Below, one piece after another: positions 1-8,333 of a stretch of DNA of 12,035 nt. The translations under genes were made by a program, and so were the position numbers. The number at the start of each line of letters is the position of its first letter. Positions within the stretch are counted from its first letter, which is position 1. The notes below the pieces were generated by a model that made no database searches, was not told the origin of the DNA, and saw only the letters and a program-made list of their open reading frames with translations. The stretch covers positions 1 to 12,035 of the forward strand of contig CANQWJ010000017.1 of assembly GCA_947627525.1 (NCBI GenBank), given 5' to 3'. Origin of the DNA: an uncultured Bacilli bacterium. GTDB lineage: Bacteria; Bacillota_I; Bacilli_A; RF39; UBA660.

Positions 1-705
1 GTTCATATCAACTTGCAAAGTCATGATGAAGTTGATCGTGCTCTTGATAAGATGGCGAGAGTGAAGAGTCCTGATACGAAGGTTTTGATTGAGGAATATT
101 ACGATGGCAAAGAATATCGTGTTTTTGTCACTAAAAATGGTGATTTTGCTGTTTTACATCGTGATCCTGCTAGTGTCATTGGCGATGGTACTTCAACTAT
201 CAAAGAGCTAATTGCAAAAGAAAACTATCATCGTTTTCATCCAAGAAACAATGCTTTATGTGAAATATTAGTTGATGAAGAATTAATTGATTACATATCT
301 AAAAAAAATCTTAGTATGGAGACTATTCCCCAAAAAGATGAAAAAGTCTATTTACGACCAAATTCTAATGTGGCAATGGGTGGTCTTTGTATCGATTATA
401 CTGATTTAGTGCATCCTAGTGTCATTGATATTGGAAAACAAGTATTGGAAGCTTTTCCAGGATTACCTTATGTTGGGATTGATTATATGACTAATACGAT
501 TACTGAACAACAAAATCCTGATAGTTATCGCATCATTGAAATAAATACTGTTCCTGGCATTCATATGCATTATCGTCCTGCCATTGGTAAACAACAAAAT
601 ATTGCCAAATATATCGTTGATTTAATTTATCCTGAAACAAAAGAAAAGGAAGGAATAAAAGATGAAGAATCTATCCCAAAAGTCAAAAGCTTATTACCAA
701 GATAA
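1..705 (+). CDS. ATP-grasp ligase, C-terminal part (5' end outside window)
   Basis: The frame is open from base 1 (first codons read V-H-I-N), so the gene begins upstream; 234 residues are visible. ATP-grasp enzymes join a carboxylate to an amine or thiol through an acyl-phosphate. Visible family signatures, numbered from base 1, are VLIEEYYDGKEYRVFV (28-43), PASVIGDGTSTI (57-68, the P-A-x-V-x-G-D-G block of cyanophycin synthetase and GshF), YLRPNSNVAMGG (117-128), VGIDYM (158-163) and the metal-binding EIN followed by TVPGIHMHYRP (180-193). The HMH segment recalls the GshF ligase domain. The last ~20 residues are a charged tail encoded partly in the overlap with the next gene. I favour a cyanophycin-synthetase/GshAB-like ligase. 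The substrate cannot be told without the N-terminal half; a stand-alone amino-acid or peptide ligase is equally possible. Confidence 0.85.
   Translation, partial: VHINLQSHDEVDRALDKMARVKSPDTKVLIEEYYDGKEYRVFVTKNGDFAVLHRDPASVIGDGTSTIKELIAKENYHRFHPRNNALCEILVDEELIDYISKKNLSMETIPQKDEKVYLRPNSNVAMGGLCIDYTDLVHPSVIDIGKQVLEAFPGLPYVGIDYMTNTITEQQNPDSYRIIEINTVPGIHMHYRPAIGKQQNIAKYIVDLIYPETKEKEGIKDEESIPKVKSLLPR
646..654 (+). promoter_or_regulatory. Ribosome binding site for the methyltransferase
   Basis: A double AAGGA (646-650 and 650-654) lies 7 nt before the ATG at 662, inside the 3' end of the ATP-grasp gene. It supports 662 as the true start even though this gives a 44-nt overlap. Confidence 0.75.
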
Positions 706-1339
706 TGATTATTATGAGATATTTAGTGCTTCAGAAGATGCAAGTGGAGAAGTAGGAGCATTCTTAAAAGAAATATCTTTTAATAAGACTATTTTGGATG
801 CTGGTTGTGGAACTGGAAAATATTTAGAAATATTAGAAGATAATAGTAAAGAATATATTGGTGTTGATTTATCACATGAACAATTAAAAAAAGCGCAAAC
901 GAAAGCGAAAAAAAGTACGTCAAAACTCATTTGCGCTAATTTAAAAGAACTACCTTTACAAGACAATTATTTTGATTTAATTATCTCATCTTGGGTCTTA
1001 GGAACAATTCTTGATTTAGAAGAGCGTCATCTTGCCTTAGAGGAATTAAAGCGCGTTTTAAAGCCTAACGGGAAAATCATTTTAGTTGAGAATGCTGAAA
1101 ACTCTTCTTTTGAAAAACTAAGGGGACATGATGTTGATGGTAAAACTAAAATTTATAACAATTGGCTCATTGAAAATGACTTCTCTTTAGTAAAAACACT
1201 TGATGATTACTTCTTATTTCCATCTTTAAAGGATGCTCAAAAATGTTTTGAAGTAATCTACGGAAAAAAAGTTTCCACAAAAGTTGTGGATAGAAAAATT
1301 GAACACGCGATTAATATCTATGAATACCAAGATAACTAA
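662..1339 (+). CDS. Class I SAM-dependent methyltransferase
   Basis: This 225-residue protein has the Rossmann-type Methyltransf_11/25 pattern. Motif I is ILDAGCGTGK (44-53), which binds SAM; YIGVDLS (65-71) carries the acidic residue that contacts the SAM ribose; LPLQDNYFDLIISSWVL (97-113) is the motif around strand 4; EELKRVLKPNGKIILVE (127-143) is the typical post-motif helix and strand. There is no membrane segment or signal peptide, so it is cytoplasmic. The gene overlaps the ATP-grasp gene by 44 nt in another frame, which implies one transcript and probably translational coupling. The acceptor is unknown: small molecule, peptide made by the neighbouring ligase, or quinone-type substrates are all compatible with this fold. 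Methyltransferase fold is confident; a specific role would be a guess. Confidence 0.9.
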   Translation: MKNLSQKSKAYYQDNDYYEIFSASEDASGEVGAFLKEISFNKTILDAGCGTGKYLEILEDNSKEYIGVDLSHEQLKKAQTKAKKSTSKLICANLKELPLQDNYFDLIISSWVLGTILDLEERHLALEELKRVLKPNGKIILVENAENSSFEKLRGHDVDGKTKIYNNWLIENDFSLVKTLDDYFLFPSLKDAQKCFEVIYGKKVSTKVVDRKIEHAINIYEYQDN

Positions 1340-1343
1340 TAAT

Positions 1344-1371
1344 TTGACAAATATTCATAATCGGTTATAAT
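1344..1371 (+). promoter_or_regulatory. Sigma-A promoter of folE
   Basis: Perfect consensus TTGACA (1344-1349) and TATAAT (1366-1371) hexamers lie 16 bp apart in the 42-base gap after the methyltransferase stop. The predicted transcript would begin near 1378. This places the TTG at 1382 too close to the 5' end for normal initiation and argues for the ATG at 1409 as the folE start. Confidence 0.85.
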
Positions 1372-1408
1372 AAAAAGCGAATTGTTTGAAAGTTATGGTG
1401 AATATAAG

Positions 1409-1948
1409 ATGGATGAGAAATTAGTTGAAAAAGCAACCTATGATTTATTAAAAGCTCTTGGTGAAGACCCCAATCGTGATGGCCTAAAGGATACACCTAA
1501 ACGCGTTGCGAAAATGTATAAAGAATTACTATCTTCACCTAAATTTAATTACACAACTTTTGAAGACCATTTTGATGATTTAGTTCTCGTTAAAAATATT
1601 GAATTTTGTTCCATGTGTGAACACCATTTAATGCCTTTTTATGGTGTCATTCATGTTGCTTATATTCCCAATGAAAAAATAATTGGTTTGAGTAAAATTG
1701 TTCGTGTCATTGAAAAATATGCTCATCGTCTTCAAGTTCAAGAACGTATGACTGATGAAATAATGCAAGACTTAAAAGAAAATTTAGGAACTGATGATAT
1801 TGCCATCTATGTTGAAGCCAAACACATGTGTATGGTTGCCCGTGGTGTTAAGAAGGAACTCACAACAACTGTGACAACAAAATTTAGTGGAGCACTAAAA
1901 GAAGAACGTCGTAATGAATTCTATTATTTACTTGGAAAAAGTGAGTAA
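1409..1948 (+). CDS. folE: GTP cyclohydrolase I
   Basis: FolE converts GTP to 7,8-dihydroneopterin triphosphate, the first step of tetrahydrofolate synthesis and also the entry to 7-deazaguanine (queuosine) synthesis. The 179-residue length matches short bacterial FolE. The N-terminal helix pair contains DPNRDGLKDTPKRVAKMY (20-37), the usual GLxxTPxRVA signature. The zinc ligands are visible as C70 and H73 in MCEHHLMPF (69-77) and C141 in HMCMVARG (139-146); H72 is the catalytic histidine. GLSKIVR (93-99) and the HRLQVQER segment (106-113) are the standard second signature. I use ATG 1409, preceded by GGTGA at 1397-1401, and not an in-frame TTG at 1382, which almost coincides with the predicted transcript start. 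The gene has its own promoter and terminator, so it is monocistronic. The active site looks intact; assignment is firm. Confidence 0.97.
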   Translation: MDEKLVEKATYDLLKALGEDPNRDGLKDTPKRVAKMYKELLSSPKFNYTTFEDHFDDLVLVKNIEFCSMCEHHLMPFYGVIHVAYIPNEKIIGLSKIVRVIEKYAHRLQVQERMTDEIMQDLKENLGTDDIAIYVEAKHMCMVARGVKKELTTTVTTKFSGALKEERRNEFYYLLGKSE

Positions 1949-1950
1949 AC

Positions 1951-1975
1951 AACAACTTTTATAGTTGTTTTTTTT
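1951..1975 (+). terminator. Rho-independent terminator of folE
   Basis: Arms AACAACT (1951-1957) and AGTTGTT (1963-1969) pair perfectly around a 5-nt loop and run into a T tract at 1968-1975, three bases after the folE stop. Confidence 0.8.
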
Positions 1976-1993
1976 GTGCAACTAAATTATAAT
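1965..1993 (+). promoter_or_regulatory. Probable promoter of the 1168-residue gene
   Basis: A consensus TATAAT lies at 1988-1993. The only -35 candidate at 17 bp spacing is TTGTTT (1965-1970), which overlaps the folE terminator, so the -35 is weak. The ribosome site AAGGGGG (2008-2014) sits 7 nt before the ATG at 2022. Confidence 0.5.
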
Positions 1994-2021
1994 AATAACT
2001 AATCTTTAAGGGGGAAAAAGT

Positions 2022-5000
2022 ATGACTTTATCTTATGATGAATTTAAAAAATTAGTTCCGGAAAAAACAAAGATATTTTTTGAAAATTTATGCGTGGCTC
2101 TTTATCATTATATTATTTCAGACAATGCTGTTATTTTAAAAAATGCTTCAAAAACAAAAGACAATAATATTCGTGAACTAGCATCCATTATTTATGCTAT
2201 GAGTTATGATGATGATTATGCTCCTAGTATTAAAAAGTTTAATATAAATTGTCCTAATTTCAATGAAATTACGCATTCTACTATTTCTAATAATATATGT
2301 AAATTATTATATGAAAAATATGCTAGTGATTTAATACCTGAATATCCCGTTAAAATTTATTATGGGGAATTATTACCAATTGATATTATTTATAGGGGAC
2401 TTACTTATATTTATTATAATACGAATATTACTCGTTCCGAAATTGAACAATTATTTCCTAAAAATCAAGAAACTGAAAAAGATATTAAAAGAGAAAGTGA
2501 TTTTCTTCATCAAGAAAATGAAAAAAAGGTCATTGATGGATTGTTTAAAGATTTACCACCAACAACGGTTATTCTTTTAGAAAAAGCTAATTATTTTTAT
2601 TCTCTTTTAACATCATTAATTGGTTATCAAGGAGAGAATCCAAATATAGTTATTGATAGAGATAATGCTGTTCCTCTTTCTATTTTGTTGTCTTTATTTT
2701 CTTGTGCTAAAGAATATAGTGTTGAAGATAAAATAAATGAATATGAAGAACTTACACTTTATTTAGAGTCAAAAGGAATAAATATGGATAGTATTTTGAC
2801 TTATCTTAATATTGATTTTGAAGATGCTGATGAAGAAGAAAAAATAAATTTAGTGCCGCTTATGACGATTTTTAAGCCATACTTTGAAGGTGATGGAACT
2901 ATTTCGATATTTGAAGTTTTTTCTCGCCTTTTTGATCGTAATATTTCTCCTCAACCAGTTATTCAAAAAATTCTTTTAGAACACAACCTTGATCCTGAAT
3001 TCTTTAAAAATTATCAAATGGATAAAAACTTTTTAGAAAGACAGAAAATGCAGAGTAAGATTGTTGAAATGAATATAATTAGAGATAAATATTTTAATTC
3101 TGATGTTGATAGTTTCCTATGTTTTGCGGTGAAAGCATACCAAGTTATTTTAGAAAAAGTTCAACAAGGAGGCTATAACGAACAATTGTTAACTAATGAT
3201 GCCGACTGTTTCCAACTTGCCTTGTATTTTGCTAGTGTTTATAAAAAGCATCGATTAGGTAACTATTTATGTGAAAATGGCATAACTCCTGAAGAAGTAT
3301 TAAAACATTTACAAATAGATATCAGCGAGCAAGAAATAATGTCTCAAAAATTAAAACCACAGCTTTATCTTGATATAGAAAAAGAATTTCGTCATTTATC
3401 TGATTCCACACTAGAATGGGCTACACCTTACTTTATTAATTTTAGTAATAGCCTTTTAATTGATAGATTGATATGTGAAATTAATCCTGATTTATTCACG
3501 AAAATTAGAGATAGTGAGCAAAACCTTGCTTATATGGTTACTCAATATGAGAATTATAAAAAAGAGAACCTTTCTAAAAAAAGACAACATCGATATTTTA
3601 AAGATATGCCTGATGAATTAGTTAGAGTTTTGCGTACAGCTTCTAAATTTTTTGTAGAAATAAACGATTTGGACACTGACTATGATGATAAAGATATAAT
3701 TTCTTTGTCCTTATTATTATCTATTCTTCAAGATGATAATAGTAATGTTAGACGTTTTTTAAATGATAAAGATTTGCATTATTCAAAGGTTGTAGGAACT
3801 ATTGTAGGTGATGATGGTGATAGTTTTCTTGTTGAGCACGACGACTTAGATATAGAAGATACTGATGAAGATATTGATTTATTAATTGATAAATATGGTT
3901 CTATCGTTTTTGGTGGCGCTAATCAAGGACTTAAAAAGAGTGATTTATCAATTATTAATATTTGTAAAAATATCTTTTCTAAAAGTTATCATATCGGTCC
4001 TAAGTTTGGTGACTTTTTAGAATCATTATATTTAGACTTTGATGAATTTAAGGACATAGATTCTGATTTTAAAAAATATGTTGCTGAGGAAAAACACGAT
4101 AAAGCCATTCGAAGAATGGATAGAAGAATGGATGATTATCAAGAAAATGCTAAAGATTACATTAAAGATGTCATTCGTATTCATAAAAGAATTGTTGATA
4201 ATGGTAAAGTTTTAAATCGCTGTGTTCCTGTTGAATTAAGTGATGAAGATGTTGAAATGCTTTCCTTTATTCTCGCTTTGTTCAATAGTGAAAATAATTC
4301 TATTTATCAAGAATTTTTAAGAGAGTACCAGATTGATCAAAAAAGTATTTTAGCATTTATTGGTATTGATGATCCTAGTAAAATATATGATGGTTTAGAA
4401 AAAGATGAAGTTAGTCCTTATATTTATGATGAACATTACGAAAAGTATGCGATTAATAGAGATCAAAATGGACGTTCCATGAACAATTTATTTAATGCTC
4501 TTTTTGCAGTTAATAAAAGTAATATATTTAAAGATATATGTGATTCTTTAGGCGGTAACTATAGTGTTTTAATTAAAGAACTAAAAAATGGCGATTTAAG
4601 TTCTTTACCTTATTTAGAAAGAGTAGATCAAATAACAATCATGCGTAGTATGCCAATTGAGAAACTGGATTGTAATGATATTAAAAGTGTTTTAGGTTTT
4701 GGCAAAAAACTAGAGATTTATAACAATTATCTCAATACCATTTTCCCTTATTCACTTCATTTTGAATTAGATAAAGAAACAGCTGAAAAAGTGAGCAAAG
4801 CCTTTGATAATTTTATAGATACTACTAATAATAAGAGTCCATCTAAAAGTCGTGGTCTATTTGGAAAACGTCAACAAAATGAACCAACAAAAATAACAGG
4901 TATCGATGAAAATCAGATGTATTTATTTACTAAGATCCTCGAAGAAGAATTAGAAAAGTTAAAAGAAGAGTTATTAGAATTTGCTGATGTAAGAACTTAT

Positions 5001-5528
5001 TTAGAAGCATATCGTGATAAAAATATGGATTATTTAGATGTTGTTACTAATGCTTATGAAGAGATATTAAATAAGGTTGATAGTGAGACTGTTTGTGAAA
5101 TATTGCGATCTAAAAAAGATAAATTTGATATTGCTATTTCATCTTTAAATAGAGAACTACGTATCGTTAACCAGAGCATTGTTAATTACTTTGTCGCTAT
5201 AAATGCTATTGAAATAGTAAAAAATAGTTTATTACCAGTTGTTAATGTTGAATTTGAAACTGATCGTAACAACGAACGTACTGAAGAGAATAATGCACTA
5301 CTAGAATGTGTTGTAAAATTTACTAAGGCTGTTTTATTTCATGATTTAGAAGGTATTGAAAACTTTGGTGAACAACTAAAATCAACTAATGCTTTTAAAG
5401 ATATAACACCAGCTATTAGTAGTGAAATAAATACTCTTATTGAAGGTATTAAAGCATCTAAAGAATTAGAAAAAGATTCCAAAGAATCTAAACCTAAAGC
5501 TAAAACTATTAGCTATATGGCTTTATAA
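2022..5528 (+). CDS. Large cytoplasmic protein with tandem Clp N-domain-like helical repeats; function unknown
   Basis: This is a 1168-residue protein that I do not recognise as a named family. It has no signal peptide, no clear membrane span, no Walker motif and no obvious catalytic signature, so a scaffold or adaptor is likelier than an enzyme. By eye, residues 14-856 contain about five repeats of one pattern: a helix, a short loop, an LSLLLSL-like helix (for example 217-225, 560-568, 745-753), a short spacer, a YLxxxGI-like segment (247-253, 415-421, 765-771) and IL..LxID (258-264, 427-433, 776-783). This resembles the double helical repeat of the Clp N-domain. Each is usually followed by a second, more diverged half-repeat (275-331, 641-676, 819-856). 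A D/E-rich stretch occupies 597-622 and a basic disordered linker 936-956. Residues 960-1140 are long helices, weakly reminiscent of TelA-type proteins. The start is fixed by a strong AAGGGGG site. It ends at a bidirectional terminator. Confidence 0.93.
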   Translation: MTLSYDEFKKLVPEKTKIFFENLCVALYHYIISDNAVILKNASKTKDNNIRELASIIYAMSYDDDYAPSIKKFNINCPNFNEITHSTISNNICKLLYEKYASDLIPEYPVKIYYGELLPIDIIYRGLTYIYYNTNITRSEIEQLFPKNQETEKDIKRESDFLHQENEKKVIDGLFKDLPPTTVILLEKANYFYSLLTSLIGYQGENPNIVIDRDNAVPLSILLSLFSCAKEYSVEDKINEYEELTLYLESKGINMDSILTYLNIDFEDADEEEKINLVPLMTIFKPYFEGDGTISIFEVFSRLFDRNISPQPVIQKILLEHNLDPEFFKNYQMDKNFLERQKMQSKIVEMNIIRDKYFNSDVDSFLCFAVKAYQVILEKVQQGGYNEQLLTNDADCFQLALYFASVYKKHRLGNYLCENGITPEEVLKHLQIDISEQEIMSQKLKPQLYLDIEKEFRHLSDSTLEWATPYFINFSNSLLIDRLICEINPDLFTKIRDSEQNLAYMVTQYENYKKENLSKKRQHRYFKDMPDELVRVLRTASKFFVEINDLDTDYDDKDIISLSLLLSILQDDNSNVRRFLNDKDLHYSKVVGTIVGDDGDSFLVEHDDLDIEDTDEDIDLLIDKYGSIVFGGANQGLKKSDLSIINICKNIFSKSYHIGPKFGDFLESLYLDFDEFKDIDSDFKKYVAEEKHDKAIRRMDRRMDDYQENAKDYIKDVIRIHKRIVDNGKVLNRCVPVELSDEDVEMLSFILALFNSENNSIYQEFLREYQIDQKSILAFIGIDDPSKIYDGLEKDEVSPYIYDEHYEKYAINRDQNGRSMNNLFNALFAVNKSNIFKDICDSLGGNYSVLIKELKNGDLSSLPYLERVDQITIMRSMPIEKLDCNDIKSVLGFGKKLEIYNNYLNTIFPYSLHFELDKETAEKVSKAFDNFIDTTNNKSPSKSRGLFGKRQQNEPTKITGIDENQMYLFTKILEEELEKLKEELLEFADVRTYLEAYRDKNMDYLDVVTNAYEEILNKVDSETVCEILRSKKDKFDIAISSLNRELRIVNQSIVNYFVAINAIEIVKNSLLPVVNVEFETDRNNERTEENNALLECVVKFTKAVLFHDLEGIENFGEQLKSTNAFKDITPAISSEINTLIEGIKASKELEKDSKESKPKAKTISYMAL
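2061..4589 (+). repeat. Tandem Clp-N-like repeat modules within the 1168-residue protein
   Basis: Approximate modules, judged by eye at protein level: residues 14-145 (2061-2456, most diverged), 178-331 (2553-3014), 363-433 plus a degenerate partner (3108-3320), 529-676 (3606-4049) and 712-856 (4155-4589). The shared features are a central Leu-rich helix ending in L(L/F)S or LxLF, a polar turn, then a helix with L/Y-L-x-x-x-x-I/L and a closing I-L/V-x-x-x-x-I/L-D/G. The copies are strongly diverged and no DNA-level repeat is visible, so this is an old duplication. Boundaries are uncertain by 10 or more residues. Confidence 0.5.
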
Positions 5529-5529
5529 A

Positions 5530-5554
5530 AAAACAAGATTTTTGATCTTGTTTT
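5530..5554. terminator. Bidirectional terminator between convergent genes
   Basis: Arms 5530-5539 (AAAACAAGAT) and 5545-5554 (ATCTTGTTTT) pair fully around a 5-nt loop. The right arm ends in T's for the plus-strand gene, and the left arm is preceded by A's (5527-5533) that become a T tract on the minus strand. It therefore serves both the 1168-residue gene and the yfhO-like gene, whose stops lie only 27 bases apart. Confidence 0.85.
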
Positions 5555-5555
5555 C

Positions 5556-8201
5556 TTATATTTTTATATATACAAATAAAGATATTAAGAAAGATATCAT
5601 TGGTAATAAATATATTCCTAATACTAATAAACCATAAATAGTTAGGTAAATATATTTACTAATTTTTTGTAATGATTTATTATCTATCAATATATTATAT
5701 AAACTAGTATTTAAAATAATGGTTAATATTATAAAAATTATTGTTACTATTAAAGATTGAATTAAATATGGTGGAATAAATTCAATAGTTATACGATTAA
5801 CTCCATCTTTTAATCTTACTCCAATATAGTTGTTATAAACTTTTTCAATTTGGATTTCTTCACCATTGTTATAAGCCTTATATCCCGCATTATAAGTTAT
5901 TGGTAAGAATAATAAATTATCTTTATTATCATCAATAACGATATTAATCTTATTTTTTTGATATGATAAATCATAATATAGACGATTATCATCAACAAAG
6001 TCATCAATCATATCTAAATCTAAAATCCCAATTTTAATCTTTTCTAGTTCACAATCTTTTTTAAATAAAATAGTTGCTTGCACTTTTTCATTTTTAAATG
6101 TCCCTAAATCGATAATACCATTAATTTCATCATTAGGAAAGTCTTGAACAATTAGTTCGCCATTGACATAGATATCAAAGTATTTAGAAATATCTTTATC
6201 TTTAAAATGATCAATTTCTAAATATAATTCTTTTTCATCTTTAACTTTAATATTAAATCTAACATAGTTTTGTTCACTCAATACTTTATAATTATTATCA
6301 TTGACATCAATATTAAAAGTCTTAATTTCATCAACGATTTCAAATAAGTCTTTATCATTACCAGTAATAGATTTATAAATAGCATTTTGAATTTGAAAAC
6401 TATCATCATATTTATTAATATCAATATTTTCATTAATTAAATATCCAAAGTTAATATCATCATTATATTCATATAAGTAATAATTATTATATTGATTCTT
6501 TAATGAGTAATTATAAGGTTCTTTACCATTATTCAATATATATTTATTCGCAAGTAGTAAGTCAGTAAATAAAGTACCACCATTAGAATAAGTCTTTGTT
6601 GAACTAGTTGAATAGCCTAACTTATGCAATACTTCTTGGTTATTTTTAACAATAAAGGAGCTATAACCATCAAGACTATCAAAACGTGTTACATTACTAC
6701 TATTCATGATGATAGATTGAGTATCATTCTTATAACGATAATAATTACTATCTTCACTTTCATATTCCATTTCTTGAAGTCCATTATAAACAGTTTTAAT
6801 GTCTTTTTGAATAGAATCAATACCAGCATAAATATATGTCGTCGCAAAAATATGGGTAAAAGCGATGAGTGCTAGTAAATTAAAAGATAATTTATTAAAG
6901 CCTTTATTTAAGATAAAGATAATTAGACTAGTAATGAAACTTACTAAAAACATTAAAACTAAAAATGAGAAGAGAACTTCGTCTTTCGAAAAAGTTAAAT
7001 TATTAATTGCTTCTTGTAAAGAATCATATTTAGAAATAGTTATATAAATAATTGTTGTGATACTTCCAATAGTTAAAATGACAGATATTATTTTTTCAAT
7101 TACGCCAATTTTATTTTTATTTGTCTCTAAACTGTCAAAGTAATAGGCAACACCAATTATTAAGAAAATGATAGTTATAAAACCAAAGCAATGAGGAAAA
7201 GAAGTAAGTATTGTTAAATGTAACAAATTATTAACTGGTCCAATAATAATTGGTAAACATAAAAGTATCATTGCTGGAATATAAAAAGTTAAAAACTCTT
7301 TATGCTTTTTATAATTCTTTAAAAGAAGAAATAATCCTACCCAAATAAGAGGTCCAAATAAGAATAATGAAACTTTATCAGTTAACAAGCCCCATTTAGA
7401 ATTTAAAATTTCTTCTAAACTATAATTAATTTGAGCGGATGATAACAATTGTTGAAACGTTGGAAAAATGATGACGAAAGAACAACCAATACATAATAAA
7501 TTACTCAATAATAATTGTAATATTTTTTTAGAACGTTTTTCTTTATCAATATATGTATGAATATAAAAGATAGATACTAAAAAAAGAAATAGAATAATAA
7601 TTAATGAAAGGTAAAAACTAAAATATAAAGATAAAGTTAAAGTAAGAATATACATAAATGCTTTATCAAGATCAAATAGCTTTTTTAAACCAACTATGAT
7701 TAGTGGTAACATGTACATTGCATCAATCCAAGAAGACATTTGATAATAAGCTAAACCATAAATACTAAAACCATATAGAAGAGCTAAGAAAACACTTAAG
7801 TAACTATTCATGTTCTTAAAAATTTTCTTAAGCATATAACAACAAGTTAAGTTACAAAGAACTAATTTTAAAACAACGATAATGGATACGAATAAATATA
7901 TTTTATTTCTTTCAACAAATAGTATTAAAAGCGTAAAAGGATTTAGAAGAAAAGAAGTTATGGTTCCAAAAAAGTTAATACCACCAGAAGAAGTAAAGTT
8001 AATCAAAAAAGATTGACCGTTATAAATACAATCATATAGATAATAATATGAAGAAGTTAACTTATCTTGCATATCACCATATATTAAACTGTTTGTTCCA
8101 AAAGGATAAATACCCTTAAGTAAAAAAATGATTATGAATATAAAAAAAGTAATTCCTCCAGCAAGTAAATAATCCTTATATTTTCTTCCAAAATCCCTCA
8201 T
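5556..8201 (-). CDS. YfhO-family multi-pass membrane protein (GT-C-like fold)
   Basis: This 881-residue protein belongs to the YfhO family; in Bacillus and Listeria, YfhO proteins act in sugar modification of teichoic acids from lipid-linked sugars at the outer membrane face. An N-terminal span (~11-31) is followed by the typical first loop with YGDMQDKL (~41-48), whose Asp fits the catalytic acid of GT-C enzymes, then FTSSGGINFFGT and a short LLNPFTLL block (~86-93). Roughly 11 further hydrophobic spans run to ~458. A soluble external domain covers ~459-805, ending in NAGYKAYNNGEEI and IGVRLKDGVNRITIEFIPP, the GW-type beta segment usual in this family. Two or three C-terminal spans finish the protein. 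I choose ATG at 8201 over GTG at 8210 because GGTGAG (8211-8206) fits as its ribosome site and the predicted transcript starts near 8212. The sugar and acceptor are unknown. It is monocistronic. Confidence 0.88.
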   Translation of the reverse strand: MRDFGRKYKDYLLAGGITFFIFIIIFLLKGIYPFGTNSLIYGDMQDKLTSSYYYLYDCIYNGQSFLINFTSSGGINFFGTITSFLLNPFTLLILFVERNKIYLFVSIIVVLKLVLCNLTCCYMLKKIFKNMNSYLSVFLALLYGFSIYGLAYYQMSSWIDAMYMLPLIIVGLKKLFDLDKAFMYILTLTLSLYFSFYLSLIIILFLFLVSIFYIHTYIDKEKRSKKILQLLLSNLLCIGCSFVIIFPTFQQLLSSAQINYSLEEILNSKWGLLTDKVSLFLFGPLIWVGLFLLLKNYKKHKEFLTFYIPAMILLCLPIIIGPVNNLLHLTILTSFPHCFGFITIIFLIIGVAYYFDSLETNKNKIGVIEKIISVILTIGSITTIIYITISKYDSLQEAINNLTFSKDEVLFSFLVLMFLVSFITSLIIFILNKGFNKLSFNLLALIAFTHIFATTYIYAGIDSIQKDIKTVYNGLQEMEYESEDSNYYRYKNDTQSIIMNSSNVTRFDSLDGYSSFIVKNNQEVLHKLGYSTSSTKTYSNGGTLFTDLLLANKYILNNGKEPYNYSLKNQYNNYYLYEYNDDINFGYLINENIDINKYDDSFQIQNAIYKSITGNDKDLFEIVDEIKTFNIDVNDNNYKVLSEQNYVRFNIKVKDEKELYLEIDHFKDKDISKYFDIYVNGELIVQDFPNDEINGIIDLGTFKNEKVQATILFKKDCELEKIKIGILDLDMIDDFVDDNRLYYDLSYQKNKINIVIDDNKDNLLFLPITYNAGYKAYNNGEEIQIEKVYNNYIGVRLKDGVNRITIEFIPPYLIQSLIVTIIFIILTIILNTSLYNILIDNKSLQKISKYIYLTIYGLLVLGIYLLPMISFLISLFVYIKI

Positions 8202-8218
8202 ACCGCTCACCAGTTTCT

Positions 8219-8227
8219 ATTATATCA
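8219..8227 (-). promoter_or_regulatory. Extended -10 promoter of the yfhO-like gene
   Basis: On the minus strand the sequence reads TGATATAAT, a full TGN-TATAAT extended -10 element, with no convincing -35. It predicts initiation near 8212 and a leader of about 11 nt before the ATG at 8201, so the leader is little more than the ribosome site. Confidence 0.65.
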
Positions 8228-8324
8228 AAAAAAGGTAATAATAGTATTAAAAATAGTATATTTTTTCTTTTTTTTCAATGCTTTTTATTTGTTTAAAAAA
8301 TCTATTTATTAAAATAAAAATAAA

Positions 8325-8333
8325 TGTTATAAT
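8325..8333 (+). promoter_or_regulatory. Extended -10 promoter of the AAA+ gene
   Basis: TGTTATAAT is a full TGN-TATAAT extended -10 element. A weak TTTATT (8305-8310) lies 17 bp upstream. A transcript from near 8340 would carry AAAGGAGG (8344-8351) 7 nt before the ATG at 8359, which fixes that start and excludes an in-frame ATG at 8278 upstream of the promoter. The 148-base divergent gap 8211-8358 is otherwise A/T-rich and holds nothing else I can support. Confidence 0.7.

Noticed and set aside
712..966. Open frame on the minus strand
   Set aside because: Fully antisense to the conserved SAM-binding region of the methyltransferase; no ribosome site and no recognisable protein.
1274..1290. 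Inverted repeat TCCACAA..TTGTGGA in the methyltransferase gene, with two DnaA-box-like halves
   Set aside because: It lies inside a well-supported coding region, has no T tract after it, the boxes are imperfect and there is no cluster of further boxes, so neither a terminator nor an origin is supported.
2362..2580. Open frame of 72 codons in another plus frame
   Set aside because: Lies wholly within the 1168-residue gene; Ile/Lys/Leu-rich as expected from A/T-rich sequence read out of frame.
6624..7047. Two short plus-strand open frames
   Set aside because: Antisense to the yfhO-like gene; hydrophobic or basic composition reflects the complementary strand and no ribosome site supports them.
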